The notes beneath the pieces were generated by a model, which was not told the origin of the DNA, made no database searches, and was given only the letters and a program-made list of their open reading frames with translations. Both the position numbers and the translations under genes were made by a program. Positions 37,490-51,649 of a stretch of DNA of 64,000 nucleotides are shown here, one piece after another (positions within the stretch are counted from its first letter, which is position 1; each line of letters begins with the position of its first letter). Source of the stretch: Chionis minor (lineage: Eukaryota > Chordata > Aves > Charadriiformes > Chionididae); NCBI GenBank assembly GCA_013398295.1, contig VZSF01001417.1:1040322-1104321 (forward strand). Direction: 5' to 3'.

Positions 37490-40400
37490 ACAAATTTGTA
37501 GCTGATGTGAGATTTCATGGGAGGCCTAGGAAATTCCCATGGAATCTATATGTTTTGGCAGGTCTCTGGCTACTACAGGAAAGCCTGGACAGATTTATTA
37601 TGGAAAATTTTGTACGTTTTCTCCTTCAATGAACAGAAGATTTAAGCATTCTCTATCATCACAGAATCCATGAAAAGAAAAATGAAAAACAAGTGATGGA
37701 AATTCCTTTAAAAAAGGAACAAATCAACTAAAAAATATTTGTATTTGACACCCAAAAAAATCTGATTACCCTTCTATTTTCCCCACTTGCTTTATCTGAA
37801 ATCTTTCCCTGATTTGGAAAGTTACACAAATGCTTCTTCTGGCATAAGGAAAGAAAGTCAGGGTGGGCAACAGGGATAAGCCCAAAGAAGAAAGTCATCA
37901 TCTTCAGCGACAGCAGTGACTTACGCCTGCTAACAGTGTTTCTTGGGAACTGTAGCTTCTCCCTGCTCTCCGAGCTTCACAGGCACTAATTTTGTATGTT
38001 ATGAGTCACAGAAATGAAAAGTGTGGGCACTGCTCTGTAGCAAAGAGCATGCAGTGGAGCCAGCATTTTAGTCTGCCTGATTCAGCCTACCTCCTAGGAT
38101 TTAAACATAAAGGAGAGGGAGAAAAGAGTATCCCAAAGTCAGAATTTGGAAGACGCAGGCTGTTCATAGAGAGGGAAAGGAAGGTGAGAACTGACTGACA
38201 AATTACAGTCAGAAGCTTGAAGATTTAAATCTCTGTGTGGCTACATGAGTGGAGGTGCAAACTATTGCAGTTTCTTGCCTTGGCTTAGAAAAGCGTTGAG
38301 ATGATGGATGAAAAAGTCATAACTGAAAGGATGACAAAAAGATATAAACAGGCAACAAAAAAAAAATCCCACAGGAAACCACGGGGGGAATAGTCAAGAA
38401 GAGGAAAACCAGGGAGAGGAGGTGACTTGGGGGTAGGGCTAGATATGCGTTAGAGGAAGCTAATATAATAGTAGCAATTGCTCTCACAGATCCTTTCTCA
38501 GAAATCATTTGCCAAAACAAACAACTGAAGATCATTTCTGGGGACAAAAAAAAAAAAAAAACAAAAAACAGGGAAATGAGTACACTAGTTCTCTCTCCCA
38601 CATTTGAAGAAAAAAATAAAATGACCAGCAGAGGAGGCCACTTCCCTCAAGACAGACATATGCAGGTAGGGAGGAAGAACACCATCCCTAGGGCAAGGAA
38701 AGTAACCTACCCAAATCAGCTGAAAGGAGCTCCTTACTAGATGTAAAAGGTGGTGAGCTCAAACACTTACAGGGAAAATAATCCAGGACACAACTATCAC
38801 AAAGATACAAGGTATTTTTGTGGAACCTTACCTGCAGCTTTAAAAGCTTTTCCACCTAGTCAAAATAGCTCATAGTCTTGCCTTGCAGGATAAAGTTTAG
38901 CAGCATATGCTTATTTCCAGTTACTCTCTAGCCCCTTCCTTAACGAGCTTTGCTTCATTCCAGCTAAAATTTAAGTTTCTGATGATTCCTTTTCATTTCC
39001 TCAAGCAAGTCTAGATTAAGCATGTGCATACCTGTAAAAATCAATATACACTAAGTAATAGCAGAGACAATGGAGCATATGATCTCTTAGCCTGCAGGAA
39101 AAAGCAAACTCCAGCTGCCCTTCGGTTCAGGCTGAGAGTTGAAGTTGGTTCTCCTGGAGCACCATCGTAGGTTGACACAAAACATGGAAGGATACTCAAA
39201 AAACTGTCTAAGAAAAACCATGTGAAAGATAGAAATAGCCCCCTTCTAACTCACTTAGACCAACGTTCAGGCTGCAGCCAGTGCTAGTTGTGTCCTAGTA
39301 GGCTGATACCCGTGATTCCCTGAACAGCCATCCTTAAACAAGGGAATTGTATCATGTAATTACCTGTATCCCAAGCAATTGCTCTGAAATAGCATAGTGT
39401 TTTAGAAGTGAACTGAATCCTTGTTTAGCCATTCTGAAGGTAAATAATGAATTAATTCAATCACTCCATTTTGAGATTAAGTTGGACAAACTTGCTGAAA
39501 CTCTGCAGCAAACAAAACCTTCAAAATAGGCTATTTCCTTAGCAGGGCTGCTTTATAATACTGATGAATTGATATTTGTTAGACAAAAATAGCCTAGGTG
39601 TGAGAGAAAGAGTGTGAGAGTGACTAACTTCCCCCCCCCACCACCCCTTTGTTATCCATTTCTAAATCTACAGCCACTGCAAGCACAGCATCTCCTGTCC
39701 CCTCCTATACCTTCCTGACTCCATACAGGATATCCACCCCAAGGCAGCCTGCTTTCCTAAAACAAACTGTTTCAAGATTCTTGGATTTCTTTTATCTGCC
39801 TGTAAAATGCCTTTCCGCAAACAACGTACTCTCCCAAGGCAGGGACGCTGAGATACACCGCAGCGTCAATTTGGTACCAGAAAAAAGACGTGCAGAAACC
39901 TGCATTTAAGCAAATACCAGACTATCCAAGTGAGAACGAAAAGGAGAGCCTGGAGATGTATATATAAACCTAAAATTTTGTCTCTTGTTCTGATTCACCT
40001 ACATGAGGAGCCTCCATTCCCTATTGACAAAACAGGGAACTATAGTCCTAAATTTGGTGCTTAAAGTTAAGCAGTATGAGCACCCTTGTAACCATCAAGC
40101 CATTACAACGCCACTCCTCCGACCAGTTTAAACTGTTCATCTCTTGCAGAGTTTTCTTTTTACCCAGGACTACCCTTGCCAACCCTCTTCTTAATCTCCT
40201 AGAGAAGTTTTGCCAGCCAGACCGAGCGTGGGCATCGCTGTCTCCGGCAGTGCCTTGCAGGGCAGGCTTATGCAAGTATCAATACCAGCTTCCACACTGG
40301 CATAAACTGCAACTAATCACTTAGCGCTCGCAGATGGATTACGAGAATTAAATAGTTAAGGCTTTCATAGCATTTTCAATGTATCTGTGGCACTACAGCA

Positions 40401-41544
40401 CTGCACAGAACATCGCAGAAATGCCTTCTCCAATAAAAAGCAATCATGCTGCATGTTTACAAGAAGTCCCCACAAGGCATTTCTCTCATCTTCCTATTTT
40501 AATGTATTCAGCATCTCCAGTAACATTGCAACACAACACCTCCTTGCTGGATTTTAAAAAAAAAAAAGCCAAGAGAAAAAAACAGTTCTGGATATCTGCA
40601 GTTATACCTACAGCTTCGAACAGTTCAGTGACTATCGGCTTTGTATCTAAGGTGAGGTATGCTGGATATGGCTGATGAAAAGCCATCTGTAGAAAGGCTA
40701 AAATATGTGACAATCAACTGTATTTTGCCCTGTTCCTATGTATTTCAGTAGCATAAATGCAAGGAAACAATATCATTCAAAGTACATGATTAGCATATTT
40801 TCTTCATCTGCCTGAAAAAGGGTTTTGATAGATTACTTAAGCTCTGTGAGTCTATCGAAAATACAAAGTCTTAAAGTTGCTATCCATTAACCTCAGGGAC
40901 AAAACAATTAAGAGTGCTGGAATGAGCAGGAATACAGATTCTGCTCTTCTAGTTTGCTTAACTTCCAAAAATACGTTCTTAATGTCACGTTATTTTGCAC
41001 AACTAGATACAAAAACATTTGTAAAAATAATCCTTTGTATTAAGATACTAAAAACATATCAACCAGACAATACAAATCATGGCTAGGAAACATCCTTCTG
41101 TCATAAAAAAAAATACAATTTATTCTGACAGTTTCTGGGGATCTTTGATATCAAAGTCTCTTTATAAGACACTGACAGTCATCAAGTGGATGTTTGTCAA
41201 AGTACATTTTCCAGATGTCTAAATAAAACTGGTTTACTTTGATGAGTTTTATACTGATAGCTGAAGGTAGAATACAGGCGTTGCTTCTATTTGCAGCTCT
41301 TTACTTCAATGGCTTGCAAATTTGCTTTAATGCTCCATCTATTTTTGTTGTGTTTTTTGACAATTAATTATTAAAAACGTCACAAAATGCTGAAATCCCT
41401 CACTGTATTTTTTTTAGGAAAAAAAAATGTACAAACTCCTCTGGCTTGCACACTTACTACAGCCGAAGTAGTAATTGTGAGGTTGGGATGGCACAAGACA
41501 GACACACCAGAGGACAACCTCCAGGGCATGTAATAGAGGATTTT

Positions 41545-41625
41545 ACTCTGTTCCTTTGAAATACAAGGAAGCTCTGGCGTTGATTTCAATGGGGAGCAGG
41601 ATCAGCCACTCTGAGGACAGCTTTG
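41545..41625. repeat. possible fragment of old palindromic amniote repeat
   Basis: CTCTGGCGTTGATTTCAATG followed by GGGAGCAGGATCAG resembles the core TTGACTTCAATGGGAGCAGG of fold-back repeats seen in turtle and crocodilian DNA (recalled). Only about 40 bases are convincing and the edges are uncertain. Confidence 0.3.
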
Positions 41626-41834
41626 ACTGAGCTGATCAGCTGCCTCATTCCGCACAGCCCCACAGACACACGTGTTGAGAAGGGGGGAGACCGGCACACC
41701 TGGCTGACACCCGTTCACATCCTGCACATGTTTTGGGTGCACAGAAGACCTCCATAAAGACCCTGGAAGTCCCTCCTGTCTGTCCCCTTTAGCCCCATTT
41801 GGTCTGGGGCCAAGTTTTGGCCTCTAAGTAAGGC

Positions 41835-41851
41835 TTTTTTTTTTTTTTTTT
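41835..41851. repeat. poly-T homopolymer
   Basis: An uninterrupted T17 followed by AATCACAAT. It is a simple repeat with no flanking retrocopy recognised. Confidence 0.9.
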
Positions 41852-43350
41852 AATCACAATATATACTATGAAAATCAACCTTCTAACATCTTTCATTTTT
41901 ATAGTGGTTCACAAGTTCCTTTCTTACATAGCTCAAATAAAACATGACATTTGTTTTAAGACCTAGCTGTTTTAAAGGAACGTAGCTGTACAGAGTAAAT
42001 CTATTTACAAAGGTACCAAACTGTCTTATCAATAGTTACATCTCACAAGCTAATCCAAATAGTTTAAAAAAGAGGGTTACTGTGCCCAGCATTTTTTATA
42101 AATATTTGTCTCAGTTTACATAAACCAGGATTTAGGGAATAGAGAAAAGCGAAGCCATCTCCATGTGGTGACATTTTTACTCTGTTTTCTCTGTATTTAT
42201 AATTTAACTGATGAGGATAAATTGACTTATTCTTCATTAGTAGCCAGTCAGAAAAAAAATAACTTGGCTGCTAAGTAAAGGCTGAAGCATAAATAACCCT
42301 GCAAAATGCCTAAGGAAATTAACTGAGTGAGCAGAGCTAAAAACAAGGGACTACAGAATTCCCTACCTGTAAGGAGAGCATGAGATACTGATGGGAGTCA
42401 CAGCGAATCCCCATGGACCCCTCTGCCACTCACCCACGCCTGAGAGGCCCCTTCTCACCCAGCAAGTGGGAGGCAAAGAGTTCCTGGTGCCGCAGCCAAC
42501 TCCTAATCCACATCGCAGTCCCCATGCACAGCCCTGCACTGGTGGAGGTTTTTACCTAAACATCACTCCTAAACAGATAAACCAGTGGCCCTATTACAGG
42601 TGCGACGCCAAGGACCTCTCAGGCTGAAACCCATGTGCTGCCGCAGCCTGCACTGGAGAGCTGCCCCAGTTCCACCGTGTCCCCCAGTTCCCCCCAGTTC
42701 CACCATGGCCAGAGCACAGAGGGAGACCGTGACATACATGTCCATGGATGTGCAGAGAACAGGGGGGTGCCTGTAAAGACACACATACAACCCCAAGTGT
42801 TCACATGTACAGGACTAAATCTGCATTTCAAATACTGCGAGATGAGATAGCTTCCCAAAGTCACATGCCCTTTGAAGAGCATTATTGGTAAATCTAGCTG
42901 TTTCAGGAATATTCAAGCTCCAAAGAATCATGAAGTATAACTCCAAAGATTTTTTTTTCTTCAGTATAAACAGTGATAAATGACCTTGTTATTCAATCAC
43001 AGTTAGCTTCTGCGATATGAATTTACAGAGTAAAGTAATTTTTTGTGCTTGTCGTCTGCTGAAGTAACACTTGCACTGGGAAACAATGCACTGTTTAGAG
43101 TTACAAAGAAGTATGTTCTCTAGAAGAGCTGCAAAGCTAAGTGGAAAGGGTGTTGTTACGATCCATTTTTAATCAGATATAAATTTAACAAAAAAAATTA
43201 CTCTATTTTCATTTGGCACAGGATCCAGCCCACAGCATTATCAGTTATCTGTGTCGCCTGGAAGGAACTCTGGGTAAGTCACAGGAAAAAGGTGGGAGCA
43301 TTGTCGTGGTTTCCTGATGGCCAGAACTCTACAGCATTGTTCTGCTTTGC

Positions 43351-43392
43351 TTTTTTCCTTTTTTTTTTTTTTTTAATTTTTTTTTTTTTTTT
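43351..43392. repeat. long split poly-T tract
   Basis: T-only except for one CC and one AA interruption. It creates a spurious phenylalanine-rich frame. Confidence 0.9.
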
Positions 43393-46300
43393 AAAGAAGG
43401 GGTTATCGCATCATGTCATAATTATTTCTGCAACATCCTCTTTCCGTACAGGAGCTGATGCACTATTTATTGACACAGAAAACTGCATCAATATACATGT
43501 GCAACTCAGTACTGTTAACTCTAAAAAACAAAGTCTAATGACCCAGTAATGTTGCTTTTTAAAGACACTTCTGGTACAGTATTGTCTATTATTTCACTAG
43601 AAATTCTATTTCACACAATTTTATTTTTTCTAAATAGTATCTTAAAGTACCAACTATTTCACTTTTTAGTCAAGATGTATGGTATTACCTTGGTTTTACT
43701 GAAGCACAGAATTCTATCATTTAAATAGAAAAGAGCTGAGGTATTTATCAATTAATTAAATGCCTCCACAGCAGAGGTTCAGGAGACTGTATAAACAGAG
43801 TTTACAGAAACCTAATAGGCATATTGGTTTTAACAAGCTCTGAGCAGAGACATAGACAGTGCCATACACTAAACCTGAAAAGATACAGGGAAGGAATAGG
43901 CAGGGCATGTCATATGCACTTATTTTAGGTGGTGTTGGGGTTCTCACCCTCCCCCCAGATTATCTGTAGTGGACATATAAAGCTAAAAAAATATGCTAGC
44001 ACTTTAAGACACATTCTGACAGCATTGATAAATTATTGTCTCGGGCTCAAGGGGCCAATTGAGTTTTGTTTCTTGTTTTATAGGACTGAAGCATAGGAAG
44101 AATCCACGTGAATCAATAGTGTTTCAATATTTCACTGTTGAATTGCAATATAAGACGGGAACTGCTGCTCTGAGTAGGGGAGAGATCCAACACTTCAAGA
44201 ATATAACAGATCCAACATTCGACATACTCCTTTAATGTGTGAAAAGCTGCCTTGTTAGTGAGAACAGATTCAATATTTCAGTGCAGTATGAACATTATGG
44301 CCAAGATATTTAAATCTGACTGCTGATACCTAAATTACTAAATCTGAATGAGACACTGATTTAAAGTAGCCTGATTTAAAATAATTAAAAAAAAAAAACA
44401 ACCCACACAAACCACAACAGAACACTAACAAAACCAATTAATATGATCCAGAGGTGGCTCAGAAGAGGAGAGTAAAAGCCAAAAGGCACGTAGAGCAACA
44501 GATCTCCAACTCTGATCAACAGGCTGAAGGCTTCAGTAGGGATGCCTGGGATAAAATTTCTATAAATCACAGTTTCCTCCTGGTTTTTTTTTTTGGCATT
44601 CTGGATTGCTTAATGAAGGACCATGGTAGGATTGCATGGGTGATGCTATTTCATCTACCCCACGACCTCTCATTTGAAGTGATGGTGACAACAAAATCAG
44701 ACAAAGTTAGAATAAAATATGCTCTCACTGTATGTATTTATATATAACATATGTACTGTGTATTTGGGAAGATATTAGGTAGACTTGGAAAAATCGGTTA
44801 TGGTCCTGAAACATCAGACTTTATCTTAAGAGTGAACAATAGGGCCATGAGAGTAACAAGGGTTATCAGGTGTATTTTTTCTTTCTCCAGGTTCCAAAGC
44901 AGTGCTTTTAATCTAGTGGATTGTTACCTCTTCGTAAAGATGTAGTCTTATTTTTTGTCAGCTAATCTCTGTTCATCATAGCACTAGGGAGCCTTCATCT
45001 TAGCAAAAGTGCCTGTAAGAAGTACGTTGAAGGAACCCTGTTTTCAGACCCAGTCTGCTAAACATAGGCCATTCTTGCCACGTTACCTGGGCTTCAGACC
45101 CAGACAACAAGTTACCACCATCCAGCATGTGCCTGTACACCAGACAGCAACTCACTGAGTGCATGCTGTTAGCCTACCACAAATTCAAGGTAAGGCACAC
45201 TATGGAAACTGCTAACGCAAAACATTTAAGCTGATGTATTTTATTCCATGTTGTGCGGGTCAGTAGTATGCAGGGTCAGTAGTAAGCTTGTGTAAGCTCT
45301 CTGTCTACTAAAACTGCCATTCAGCCCTAAAGGAAGAAGTGGAATTCAAAATGCTCCTGCGTGGCAGGTCCTTTTCTTGTTTCAATCGGTCAGCTCTGCA
45401 TTCCCTATTGAATCATACAAGCATAGCATCAGCATTTATCAACTCTGTTGATGCAGGCTAAGACAAGCGTGTTTAAGAGCCATATACACAGAATTTTCCT
45501 CATTTCTTTCTATGTTTTAGGAGACTAATTTTAAAACCAACAAAACATTATTTATTGTCACGGGCTAGCAGCAATGGTCTTGCTGCGTATTCCCCCCGCC
45601 CGAATGAACAGGTGTTGTTCCACCTGGAAAATGCTGAGTGATGATTAGCGATCAGTCTGGTTTACTCTAACATTTACAGAGATAAGACAGCTCTCAAGAG
45701 AGGAAGGTCCCATGAGAATGGAGTGTAGGAACAGCCCACCATGTGGAGAAGGCTTAAACTGGATCATGCCCAAGAAAAAAAGCTTGGACTAACGTTTCTT
45801 TGTAGTGTTATTTTAAATACACATGCTAATAAATACAATAGACTGTAGAAAACATGTGTGCATGTGCGAGGGAATTGTATTTATTATTTGAGTGAGCTTC
45901 AGTCTGCACTCAATTCCATGAACATAAATAAACATTTGCTGAAATTACTAACACATGAGAGCTATTTTCTGGATCATCCTCCTGAGCTATTAAGCCAAAG
46001 CTAATATGTAGATAGGAAGAAAAAACTATCTAGAATGTGTTATTCAGTGTAGTGAGTAACTGCCTGTAACTGAGTCATGTTAAGTTTTTGGTACTTCTAT
46101 TCTTGGTCTCCAAGGCCAAAAGGATCAAGGCAGCACCTTAGTTAACAAGTAATGGCCAGCGTTGTTTTCCACCATGTGAAAAGAGAGTGGTCAGGAGACA
46201 CCTCTTTTTTTTTTGCCATCAGCATTTTTGTCCAAAATACCACACAGGTTAGTTCACACTCCTGTAAAAATTCTCTGCCACACAGATTTCTATACAAAGA

Positions 46301-48083
46301 TAAATCATTCTCAAGCTGTATAAATCAGCCTTCTATTCCTTTCGTGCTATCACTTAGAGTCGTGGAGGTGGAGAAGGGCTGGCTTAAAAATCCTCCATTC
46401 CCAGGATTGTCTCATCGGCACCAGGGAGTTTCAAGTTTGAACAGTTGAGTTCAATAGAAAGTGTAGAAAACATAACCAAAGTTTGGGTGTGTGGAATCTG
46501 TTTAGAGAGTTGCAGTAACATAAATTAAACAATTGAAAATGATTGTCAGATGAGGGGTTTTGCCAGACAACCAGGCTGTTACGGTCACTGGGGGGAGGCT
46601 ATGACAGGGAGTGATGTGGAAAGAATTGCCTCTGATACTCTGGCTACATTTTATGGAAGAACAAATACATGAATGAAGTCCAAAGTCTAAAGGAAAATGG
46701 GAGAATTGAGTTGAGTCTAGCTAGCAAAACTGAGACAGAAGATACCTACAGAAAAAAATCTCTAACTTTTGCTGTGCAGAGCTCTCCAGAATAACGCAAA
46801 TGTCAGCAAAGGGGAGAGACGACACCACCGCATGGGCCGCTGCAAGAAGGAAGGCTTTTCATTCTCTGGCAGCTTCAGAAGCCCAGTAAGCGGTGGATAC
46901 CTACACTTTCTCATCTCTTTTGATACTGCACTAAACATGTTTTGCAGTCGGAATCAAAAGCTCTGAATTGCAAGATGAAGGAGATTAGAGGAGGTACTCT
47001 GCCTGCTGCATTCATAGTACAGGTGAATAGTTGTGCAAGTTCCCTGGATCTAACTCCCAGCCAGTCTGGCAAAGCTGTTCCTTGTTAAAGTTGTTCTCTT
47101 TCCCATGGGAATTCAAGGAAATCCAAACTCTAGCAGAAAATAAAAGGAACACAAAAGCCCTCAACCATCCTCTTTTCCTCTCCAGAACTCCCAAAACATG
47201 TAAATTTGAAGTATTTTTAAAGCCAAAGCAGTGCCAAAGACATCCAGTTTGGAAACCACTGTGTAGTCAAGGGGAAAAGGAAATGAAACTCGGAAAGGGA
47301 AGGGGATGTAGAAAGACAACATGGGTTCAGTAAAGGACCTATCAATCACCAGCTAGCACTGGGGCATCCTGTGCATTGACAGCTACTAAGGACATCAGCT
47401 TTTGTGAACCAAAGGTGAGAGAAACCAAGAAGGCTTAAAAAATAAATGGAGAAACAAGAGGGAAAGAAGGAGCTCTCAAAGGCCTGGCACTTTCCTTCTA
47501 AAAAGAAATAAGGTAGATCTGGAGGAATCCTTTACTACAAAAACTAGGGAAGCTCGTATGGCCAGACATCAAGCAGTGTATGTTGGTAAATTGATTACGC
47601 ATGAGGCAGTCCCTCAAAAATAACACAGTTTTCCGATGTAACCCAATAGTAAATTTTGGCCCTTGGTATTCTTAGCTCTCTGCTGTTTGCTGTTCTAGCA
47701 ACAATGTGCCTGTAGTTCTGGCAGCAATTCATACTGTAAATACTCACTGCATTAAGAATCCTACAGAATCACTGACCATAGTGGAAACATCATGCGTAAT
47801 GCTGCGTTGTTACGCTTACTCCTGCCACTCTCGCTGTTCATCAGGGTGGACACATACCGCATAAAAATAGTATCTTCTCAAAGAAGAAATGCTAAACCCT
47901 GCATTTCACACACTCTGAAAAGCCTAGCAAAACTTAACGCTTGAGGATGTGATGTTCCTCTGATCTGATCATGCGACCAGCACGTCTGACATGTTCAAGC
48001 CGATGTTGTATCCTGCCTTTATGAGGGAAATCCATGCTGTGCCCTGCAATCCTCCAGCTCTGAGCCTCTCCGTGCCACCCTGT

Positions 48084-48124
48084 CTTCCCTCTGCTACTTC
48101 CCCTCTGCCACTTCCCCTCTGCCA
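48084..48124. repeat. 14-base minisatellite, about three units
   Basis: Three near-identical units of CTTCCCCTCTGCCA (the first one base short and with one change) lie in tandem. It is pyrimidine-rich on this strand, with no function apparent. Confidence 0.75.
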
Positions 48125-49887
48125 TCAAGCCTGTCTCAGGGGAGTAAAGGATGAAGTCTCTCAGAGCTCTCATGCAAAGGATACACGGTCACTGCTGAAG
48201 TGTTTTTGAGCTAAATAGACAAACAAATAAAATCTTTGGCTAGGAGCATATTCTTAGCAGTAGATTTTGAAAAAATTTTTCCCCAAATATATTTTCAGTC
48301 ACTTTCTGGCAGCATGACCTGCCTACTAGAGGGACACTGCAGAAGTCACTGCCTTTGGGAGAAGTTAGTAAACAGCACTCAACTTCAGCAAAAGCTGGGG
48401 CCTGCTGCCAGCTGCATGCACATATAGTATATGTGTGCACAATGCACATTTGCCCATACAGTTCAGTGTGTGACTCCACTGGTTTGAGAGAGAAAACTAA
48501 CTCCTCTTCCTTGCTATTTCACATAGTTCTCTGCACTACAGCTCATTCCTATGGAGCTTCATAAGAGAAAAATACATGACCTCTTGGTACTGCAATAAAT
48601 CCTTCTCAGCAGATCTGACTTTAGCCTTTTAAATCTCCTCTATCTGACCATGTCATCAAGCCTCTTCCTTATCAGTCTGCTTCATGCAACATCTCACCTC
48701 TTCCCAGCCTCACTTCTACAACCAGCCACTTAAAGCCTTCTTTTCCTCTTTTGAGTTGTGCCAATGACCAGGAAGGGAAGCTGGCAAGCAAGCGTGCAAC
48801 CGCCGCAAAGCAGGAAGAAAGCAACAATGGGTATGAAATCCACCCATCCAGCTAAGTTACAAAACCATATTGTTAACCATCCTGGACCTCTGACCCCATG
48901 TAAGTTCCCTTATGAGGAAAGAACAAACTAACTGTTTCCACCCCAGGCGGGGAAGGAAGAGAGAGATATCATTGTTGTTCTGACACTTGGGAAGTGCTCA
49001 GATACAACAGCAATGAACGTTAATACAAGACCCTAGACAGGCAGATGGGGGCATTCTCCAAAAATTGTTTCACTGCAAAAGAGAGAGAGGCCAGACCATG
49101 AGTGATCGCTTCTCAGGGGCACCAAAATAGTTGGGCAGGCTGAAGGAAGAAGCATGTAATTATTGTCATTACAAAACTGCTAGCTTTGAGAGCTTCACAC
49201 CTTCCATTCATCTAGTCATCCAACTTAACGCTTATTTTTGTTGATCCCAGCTGAAACAATGACTTGTGTGAATGTAGAGGCACAGAAAGGGGAAAGGCTT
49301 CTAGAAGCTCAAGTACAATAAAAACTATAGCAGAAGTTCTCTTCACTGCAGCAATCTGTGTTGAAAAACCCCATTTAGGCCCCAGATTTACAATGAAGTC
49401 AGGACCAAAAGAGACTCGTGTGAGGGTGCAGAGCTTCTCAATGATAGGTGACTTCATAGGTGAAAGTCTATGAGAACATAGCATGCAACTCCATCCCGAG
49501 CTGGTATTTCAACAGATTTTATGCAGGAGAGAATGTTTGAACTCTAAATTTTCCACCTAAATGTAACTTTCTGAAGTGGGACAAGATAGAGGATGGATGG
49601 AAGGAAAACAGCAGAATTTACCCACTTCCTTCATCCTCTTATGAGATCAGTTTTTCTTAAAATTTCATGCAATGCAGAAGACTTGCACACTTGTGCTAGC
49701 TTGTGACACCCTAAGAAACAAAACTGCAAAGCCTCTTCTGACATGCCAGCCTGTGAGAGCACTGACATGTGAGAAAATATTCAGTCTATAGATGCTCTTT
49801 CCGAGTTTCTGTGCGGATCTCACTCGCTGTCTTTGAGAATTTAAACAGATAATGTCTGGCAGTTCAACTCTGGCATCCAGGACAGTT

Positions 49888-49992
49888 TTCCTTTCTTTTT
49901 TTTTTGTTTTTTTTTTGGTTTTTGTTTTTTTTTTTTGGGGGGGGGGGGTGTTTGGGTTTGTTTGGTTTTTTGTTTTGTTTTTTAGTGGGGGT
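49888..49992. repeat. T/G low-complexity tract with a G12 run
   Basis: T-runs (T9 to T12) lead into 12 consecutive G at 49937-49948, then TGTTTGGG, TTTGTTTGG and GTGGGGG. The several G tracts could allow a G-quadruplex on this strand. Reading this as protein gives artefactual F/G/V-rich frames. Confidence 0.85.
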
Positions 49993-50495
49993 GACAATGA
50001 TCTTTTCAAGGCTCTGTTTAGTATTTTTATCAATTAGCAAACAGTCTTGGAAGCTACAGTCAGAGCTAATGAACTTCAGTGGATCTCTGTAGAGGTCTCT
50101 GAGCCTGCATATTGGGATACGAGTAGAGGACAATGAAACAGTTTATTTGTAATCCAGACTCTGGACAGTGGAGTTAGTGTTTAAAATATGACAATGAACC
50201 AAACAGTGCACCTTTTTTAATTTTTTGATACGCAGAAACCTGCAAATTTTAAACATAAGGTATGCCAACCACTATAAGGCAAATAAAAGGCTGCCAACAG
50301 GGAGTTTGCTCTTCCTAGTTACCTTTTATGAAGCCTTTATAAGTAGTCCTGCAGGTGAACCAGTCCCAGAAAATCCCTCCACCAAAAAATTTAAAAAAAC
50401 CCCAAACCAATATACTTTTACTACCAGGTAGAAAACACTATGCAAATTTGAACGCTACATAATAAACAGTGCTAGGTATACCAAAGCTTTTTGTT

Positions 50496-50511
50496 AAAAA
50501 AAAAAAAAAAA
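50496..50511. repeat. poly-A homopolymer
   Basis: A run of 16 A followed by GTTTTTTC. It is a simple repeat. No retrocopy was recognised upstream. Confidence 0.85.
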
Positions 50512-51238
50512 GTTTTTTCTATTTATAGTGCTACTGGCAAGGAATTCTAGTTTCTTGCCTTTTTATTTTTATATAGCTGACACCATTATTTTTAACTGAA
50601 ATTTCAAATATGAATCTTAGAGAAAATCGGATGGGAACTGTGGATCGAAAAGTGACAACAGAATTTTGTAGGGTTTTGGTTTTGTGCATTTTCAAGTGCT
50701 CTAAACTCTTCTAAGTGATATTGGATTCAACTATGAGAAGTTCACAGGACCTAAACCCATACTTTTTATAGAATATGTATTCAGTTGCTCCTTTTGGCAA
50801 TATCATCCTGTTGAGAACACACTGCCTATTCTATTTCAGTAAGCAGAATCAACACTTCCTGGCTGCAGACCATCCTAGAAGCTTACAGTGTTATGCTTTC
50901 TTTCATACATATATTATTTTCTTGCATACTGGGGGGGGCAAAGAGGGGCCCTGCAATATCATCTCCTTTCACAGCTATAAGATAGCAGATACATTTGTAG
51001 ATTTTGTCCTTCAACTTCTCCTCTCTGCATTAGAGCTCATGGAAAATGGTGAAGTAACGTTATTTCAAGCTGTCTATCAGTTTTGGCCTTTGTATAAACA
51101 TGATGGTCACACAGGCCAATTGTACACACTCATTGCTATATCCCGTTCCTAAAAAAACAAGAGTTACTCTATCATTCATCACCAGGTGACCCTTCTTAAC
51201 CCATCTGTTAAATCCTGAGGTAGGTTATTCTACGAAGG

Positions 51239-51256
51239 AAAAAAAAAAAAAAAAAA
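51239..51256. repeat. poly-A homopolymer
   Basis: A run of 18 A followed by GAGA. It is a simple repeat with no retrocopy body recognised. Confidence 0.9.
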
Positions 51257-51526
51257 GAGATTTACTTAAAGCAATGCTTAGCACTAGAGAGCATCAAAGC
51301 TGACTAATCTAAATAACACATATCAACTATCTTTACTCTTACTGTGTAACAAAAATAAAAGCCTCCGGGCTATTCTAAAACCAAAGTTGTTTCTTTGCCA
51401 ATATTTTCCTTACGCTGCTAGCTGGCCCACAGTATTATTGAGTTTGAATCTGCTTTTTCATGATGTTCCCAGGAATCAGGCATGAGGGGTTATGCCAGTC
51501 TGTCCTTTCCTGATGTCTCTTTCCAG

Positions 51527-51649
51527 GCACGCTGGCCAAGCAATGCAGAAGAGATGGCACTGTATCTCCATGTTTGTGCCCACACAGCCAGGACAATTAA
51601 AGCTAGCTTTAGGGTCTACTTTAGTTCTCAGAGCTTTGCTGGCATTCCT
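51527..51649 (+). other. exon-like block, plus strand
   Basis: A long pyrimidine tract (CTGTCCTTTCC, then TGTCTCTTTCCAG) ends at 51526, and a near-consensus donor CCT|GTAAGTG begins at 51650. The 123 bases between equal 41 codons and stay open in the frame starting ARWPSNAEEM and ending QSFAGIP. A second frame is also open. I do not recognise the peptide, and no companion exon was identified. Both splice signals are strong and the length is a multiple of three, which fits a cassette exon of a protein or an lncRNA exon. It could still be chance. Confidence 0.3.

Larger units (their letters stand above)
36458..49887. other. long non-coding stretch with tracts and an assembly gap
   Basis: No gene was recognised. 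A stray pair of CR1 octamer-like units lies at 36519-36534. An AT/GTAT microsatellite lies at 36985-37032, a T-rich tract with five N at 37422-37489, T17 at 41835-41851, a split poly-T at 43351-43392 and a short CT-rich minisatellite at 48084-48124. A GC-richer block spans 42380-42780. The rest is AT-rich unique sequence. Confidence 0.55.

Noticed and set aside
37390..37632. Phenylalanine-rich frame across the N run
   Set aside because: Created by poly-T and unresolved bases.
47290..47345. Resemblance of CAACATGGGTTCAGTAAAGG to a CR1 RT segment
   Set aside because: Only about 20 bases resemble the consensus and the flanks do not continue in order.
50775..51152. 125-codon open frame on the plus strand
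   Set aside because: Among the longest frames outside transposons, but its composition is unremarkable, no family motif or splice context supports it, and frames of this size are expected by chance in 64 kb read six ways.
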